Shown piece by piece: positions 61,039 through 64,000 of a DNA stretch of 64,000 nt. The stretch is from NCBI GenBank assembly GCA_963785585.1, contig CAWAVW010000003.1, positions 403,213 through 467,212 of the forward strand. The letters are read 5' to 3'. This DNA comes from Palsa-295 sp963785585 (lineage in GTDB: Bacteria; Acidobacteriota; Terriglobia; Acidiferrales; UBA7541). Under the pieces are notes generated by a model that saw only the letters and a program-made list of their open reading frames with translations, made no database searches and was not told the origin of the DNA. Within the stretch, counting starts at the first letter, position 1. Each line of letters opens with the position of its first letter. The translations under genes were made by a program, and so were the position numbers.

Positions 61039-61108
61039 GCGGTGGCTTGCCACCGCTTTTGCCATCTCCACACATCCGCGGCTCCACCCAGCAGCGGCTT
61101 GCCGCTGC
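61039..61108. repeat. pair of 18-bp hairpin repeats
   Basis: GCGGTGG-CTTG-CCACCGC (61039-61056) and GCAGCGG-CTTG-CCGCTGC (61091-61108). Both have 7-bp arms and an identical CTTG loop, 34 bp apart. The 391-bp gap 60892-61282 otherwise holds no gene I would support. The first is followed by TTTT. Confidence 0.6.
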
Positions 61109-61282
61109 CACCTCGATCTCCCCGTGCACGCCTGGTTCTCGCCAACACATCCTGCATCTCGCGTCCTCGGCGGCCGGCCTTTGGACTTCGCGGCCGCCAC
61201 AAAAAACTCATCTCACGCAGCGAAGTTGTATTCCCCTCGCCACCACGCCTAAAATGCCATTCCGCCTCCGCGGCACACAAAA

Positions 61283-61732
61283 ATGCGCGCCGTCCTCCAA
61301 CGCGTCACAAAAGCCCGCGTCCTCGTCGAAGGCAACGTCGTCGGCGAAATCGCCGCAGGCCTCGTCGTCCTCGTCGCCGTCGGACGCGACGACACTCCCG
61401 AAACTCCCGCCGCCATGGCCGAAAAAGTCATCCACCTCCGCATCTTCAACGACGACCAGGGCAAAATGAATCGCTCGCTTCTCGATACCGGCGGCGCGGT
61501 TCTCGCCATTTCTCAATTCACTCTCTACGGAGACGCGCGCGGCCAGCGACGCCCCAGCTTCCTCGGCGCTGCCCCGCCCGACGCTGGCAAAGCAGGCTAC
61601 GAACAATTCGTCCGCGAACTGCAAAATCAAGGCGTCCACGTCGCCACCGGAGTCTTTCAGACGCACATGTCCGTCGAACTCACCAACGACGGGCCAACGA
61701 CGATCCTTCTCGATTCGGAAAAGAAATTCTGA
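61283..61732 (+). CDS. dtd: D-aminoacyl-tRNA deacylase
   Basis: A 149-residue DTD, which removes D-amino acids from tRNA. It begins MRAVLQRVTKARVLVEG, contains the SQFTLYGD loop near residue 80 and the NDGPTTILLDS motif near the end (usual NDGPVT). Length and N terminus are standard. Short gap to the next gene, same strand. Confidence 0.95.
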   Translation: MRAVLQRVTKARVLVEGNVVGEIAAGLVVLVAVGRDDTPETPAAMAEKVIHLRIFNDDQGKMNRSLLDTGGAVLAISQFTLYGDARGQRRPSFLGAAPPDAGKAGYEQFVRELQNQGVHVATGVFQTHMSVELTNDGPTTILLDSEKKF

Positions 61733-61771
61733 GCGGAAACAACACACCAGCGAAGCGAACGAAATCGGAAC

Positions 61772-62242
61772 ATGACCAAAACTCAAAACCATCCCGAAAT
61801 GCAAATCCGCAAGCCCCGCCTCGCAGACTACGCCCGCCTCGCCGAACTCGCCGGACAACTCGGTTATCCATCCACACGGGACGACATCGCCCGCCGCATC
61901 GCCGACCTCGACGCAACCTCGACGTACTCGATTTTCGTCGCTGAATCGCAATCGCAGACGCAGCCCGCCGAAATCGCCGGGTGGATCTGCATCGTCACGC
62001 ACCGCACCCTCGAATCCGATCCCTTCGCGGAAATCACCGGCTTCATCGTGGACGAGCGCTATCGCTCGCAAAAGGTAGGAGAAAAACTGTTAGCCCGCGC
62101 GGAAGATTGGGCGAAACAGCAGGGAATCGCTACCATCCGTCTGCGGTCCAATGTTATCCGCGACCGCGCGCATGCCTTCTATCTTCGCCACGGCTACGAA
62201 CATCACAAAACCCAAAAAGCCTTCCGCAAATTTCTGAAATAG
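61772..62242 (+). CDS. GNAT family N-acetyltransferase
   Basis: A 156-residue GNAT. Acetyl-CoA binding motif A is VDERYRSQKVGEKLLARAEDW near residues 93-113 with the R/Q-x-x-G-x loop; the second half has FYLRHGYEHHKTQKAF. Substrate unknown. 39 bp after dtd; probably the same transcript. Convergent with the DUF2207 gene. Confidence 0.9.
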   Translation: MTKTQNHPEMQIRKPRLADYARLAELAGQLGYPSTRDDIARRIADLDATSTYSIFVAESQSQTQPAEIAGWICIVTHRTLESDPFAEITGFIVDERYRSQKVGEKLLARAEDWAKQQGIATIRLRSNVIRDRAHAFYLRHGYEHHKTQKAFRKFLK

Positions 62243-62264
62243 CGCTTCACCGCGCCGCGCTACG

Positions 62265-64000
62265 CTAAAATCCGCCGCCACCGCCGCCGCCGAATCCGCC
62301 GCCCGAAAATCCTCCGCCGCCGAATCCCGATCCGCCCGAGCTCCGCGGCGACGACGCCATCATCGTCCCGGCTTGCGACGACATGAAATTCAAATCGTTC
62401 ACCAGAAAGATAGGCTGAAATCCCCCGCCGTACGGCGCCGAATACCATTGCGGAGGTTGCAGCGCCATTCCCGCAAACGCCGCCACCCACTTCTTCTCCA
62501 CGCGCAGCGCCATCGCATACGGCAGGTACTTTTCAAACAGCTCCGGCGTCTTCTCGATCCGCTCGATCCGATCTTTCTCCACGCGCCCCAGAAACTCCTC
62601 GAATCCCAGCACCTTTTCGCGCGTTTGCGATCCCGTCAGCGTCCGGCCGGACATGAAATACCCGACGCCCGATATCGCCGCCGTTGTCCCGATTCCCGCC
62701 AGGATCCACGGCAGCCGCGCGATGCCCGTCATGCTCGCGATCACGCTCGATCCAAACACCAGGAAGATTCCCACGCAAATTCCGCCCACCAGATACGCCG
62801 CCCGCACCGTGTCCGGCCGGTGCAAATAGTAGCCGTCGTTCATCAACGCATCGAAAATCCGGTCGCGAATCACCGGCAGGTGCGTGTAGAAATGATTCTG
62901 CAGGTCCGCCAGATTCACGTCCGTCTTCGCGCCGCCGTCGAACAGCGCCGCCAGCATTTCGTTTTCATGCGGACGCGTCCCGCCCCACTCCGTCGCCGGC
63001 TTCTTCAAATGAAAAATGTACGTCTTCGAATGCGTCAGCCCCAGCAAATGGCTTTCGTCTTTCTGCTCGATCGTCAGATAGCCCTTCACCGCCAGATCCA
63101 CCAGCGTCGCCGTGATGTCCCGCATGTCCGCCGAATTATCCACCAGCGTTCCGCATTCGCCCGGACTGAGCTGGTCCGGCGGCTCATACTGCACCGTGAT
63201 GGCCCCATGCTCGGCGTCGCGCCCGCGCGTCCACCAGACCCACAGCATCCCGAAAAGCGCGATCACCGGAATGAACAGCGGCGAATTGCTCCGCGCAGTG
63301 CGCGCGAACAGCGTCGCCGCGCTCGGCGGATGCACCGCGCCCTTGTCGAACCCAACCGCCACCGTCAGCCCTTGCCGGTACGATAGCGGACGCGTCGTGT
63401 GTACATCCACGCCGGAGTCGCTGATCGTCACTTGCGCGTCGTCGCCTCGCGATCCCACCGCGCCCGTGTACGCCGCCGCTCGCACTCCCGTAACGCCCGC
63501 CGGCAGCGTGATGCTCGCGCTCGCCAGTTCAATCGGCAGGTCCCACTCGTCTCCCGTCACGTTCCAGTAGAGTTCGTCGTGATCGTCCAAAAACCGGATC
63601 GCATTCAGCACGCGGTAGTGAAATAGGATCGTTCGCGTCGCATCTTCCGCACCCGGCACGTAAATCTTGAATTTGGTGTACCGGCCGTCGCTGTTTTGTT
63701 CGAACTTCAGCGTGTGCCCGTCGCTGTCCGTGGCTTGAATCTGGTCGAGCAGCAGCGTGTAGTTGAGTCCCTCCGGAGAGGTGTATTCCACCGGAATCGT
63801 CCGGTAAATCCCGTGCCACGCTCCGGTAAATTGCGCGTCAATCGTTTCGGTTACGTCCACCGTGCCGTCCGCCGACACGATGATGTGCGCATCGAAATGC
63901 TGCACCACGATTTGACGAGCAAGGGCCGGCTGCGGAAGTACGAACAGAAGCAAAAAGGGAAGCGCGATGAACAGTGCGAACGCAAGCGCGAGCGGCCGCA
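62265..64000 (-). CDS. DUF2207 membrane protein, partial (runs off right edge)
   Basis: The frame continues past the window end without a start, with a signal peptide core (LALAFALFIALPFLLLFVLPQ, cut after PALA). The extracytoplasmic N-terminal DUF2207 domain (about 20-250), two transmembrane regions (ALFGMLWVWW and GICVGIFLVFGS), a cytoplasmic domain and a Gly/Ser-Phe-rich tail (SGGSGFGGGGFSGGGFGGGG) follow. Function unknown in the family. The first codons lie beyond 64000. Confidence 0.88.
   Translation of the reverse strand, partial: RPLALAFALFIALPFLLLFVLPQPALARQIVVQHFDAHIIVSADGTVDVTETIDAQFTGAWHGIYRTIPVEYTSPEGLNYTLLLDQIQATDSDGHTLKFEQNSDGRYTKFKIYVPGAEDATRTILFHYRVLNAIRFLDDHDELYWNVTGDEWDLPIELASASITLPAGVTGVRAAAYTGAVGSRGDDAQVTISDSGVDVHTTRPLSYRQGLTVAVGFDKGAVHPPSAATLFARTARSNSPLFIPVIALFGMLWVWWTRGRDAEHGAITVQYEPPDQLSPGECGTLVDNSADMRDITATLVDLAVKGYLTIEQKDESHLLGLTHSKTYIFHLKKPATEWGGTRPHENEMLAALFDGGAKTDVNLADLQNHFYTHLPVIRDRIFDALMNDGYYLHRPDTVRAAYLVGGICVGIFLVFGSSVIASMTGIARLPWILAGIGTTAAISGVGYFMSGRTLTGSQTREKVLGFEEFLGRVEKDRIERIEKTPELFEKYLPYAMALRVEKKWVAAFAGMALQPPQWYSAPYGGGFQPIFLVNDLNFMSSQAGTMMASSPRSSGGSGFGGGGFSGGGFGGGGGGGF

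Overview
The window is chromosomal DNA of a high-GC Gram-negative bacterium, most likely an Acidobacteriota member. I infer this from the carboxypeptidase-regulatory-type TonB receptor, the very large S53 peptidase with Ig-like repeats, a relic of the permease family expanded in that phylum, and family-level matches of many proteins. No rRNA, tRNA, CRISPR array, phage or intact insertion sequence is visible. Coding density is high, with about 60 genes.

Layout. 1-3.7 kb: edge of a GT-C glycosyltransferase gene and a three-domain GH18/deacetylase/GT2 membrane protein. 3.7-5.7 kb: peroxiredoxin and gatB. 5.9-11.7 kb: a leftward corrinoid-uptake locus (btuF, btuC, btuD, TonB receptor) with two cobalamin riboswitches, one before btuF and one before the receptor. 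11.7-18.7 kb: crotonase, serS, ECF sigma/anti-sigma pair, gdhA, thiD. 18.7-24 kb: pyrimidine cluster, pyrR-pyrB-pyrC leftward and pyrD-rlpA-pyrF rightward from a common control region. 24-32.5 kb: LVIVD/Ig-like secreted protein, YnfA, selB, tatA, maf, B12-dependent mutase subunit, small proteins. 32.5-42 kb: kumamolisin-like peptidase, yebC-ruvC, membrane proteins, a permease relic, marC, zinc metallopeptidase. 42-49 kb: saccharopine dehydrogenase-like protein, moaA, DUF2203, an orphan higA, a DUF255 thioredoxin-like protein, thiC.

49-56.5 kb is the accessory part: small membrane proteins, a toxin-antitoxin pair with a doubled palindromic operator, a methyltransferase, a Met/His-rich membrane protein, then a visibly more A+T-rich stretch (about 52.5-56.5 kb) with a TPR secretory protein, a cysteine-rich peptide and two unrecognised genes among three copies of a ~35-bp imperfect repeat. 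This is the best candidate for something undescribed. 56.5-64 kb returns to housekeeping: a lone nuoB, Rieske ferredoxin, EVE protein, mutM, MFS transporter, P-loop kinase, dtd, GNAT and a DUF2207 gene that runs off the right edge.

The themes are B12 acquisition and use (two riboswitches, Btu system, methylmalonyl-CoA mutase), complete UMP assembly control around PyrR, and several start codons only 7-12 nt after a -10-like box, which suggests common leaderless mRNAs.
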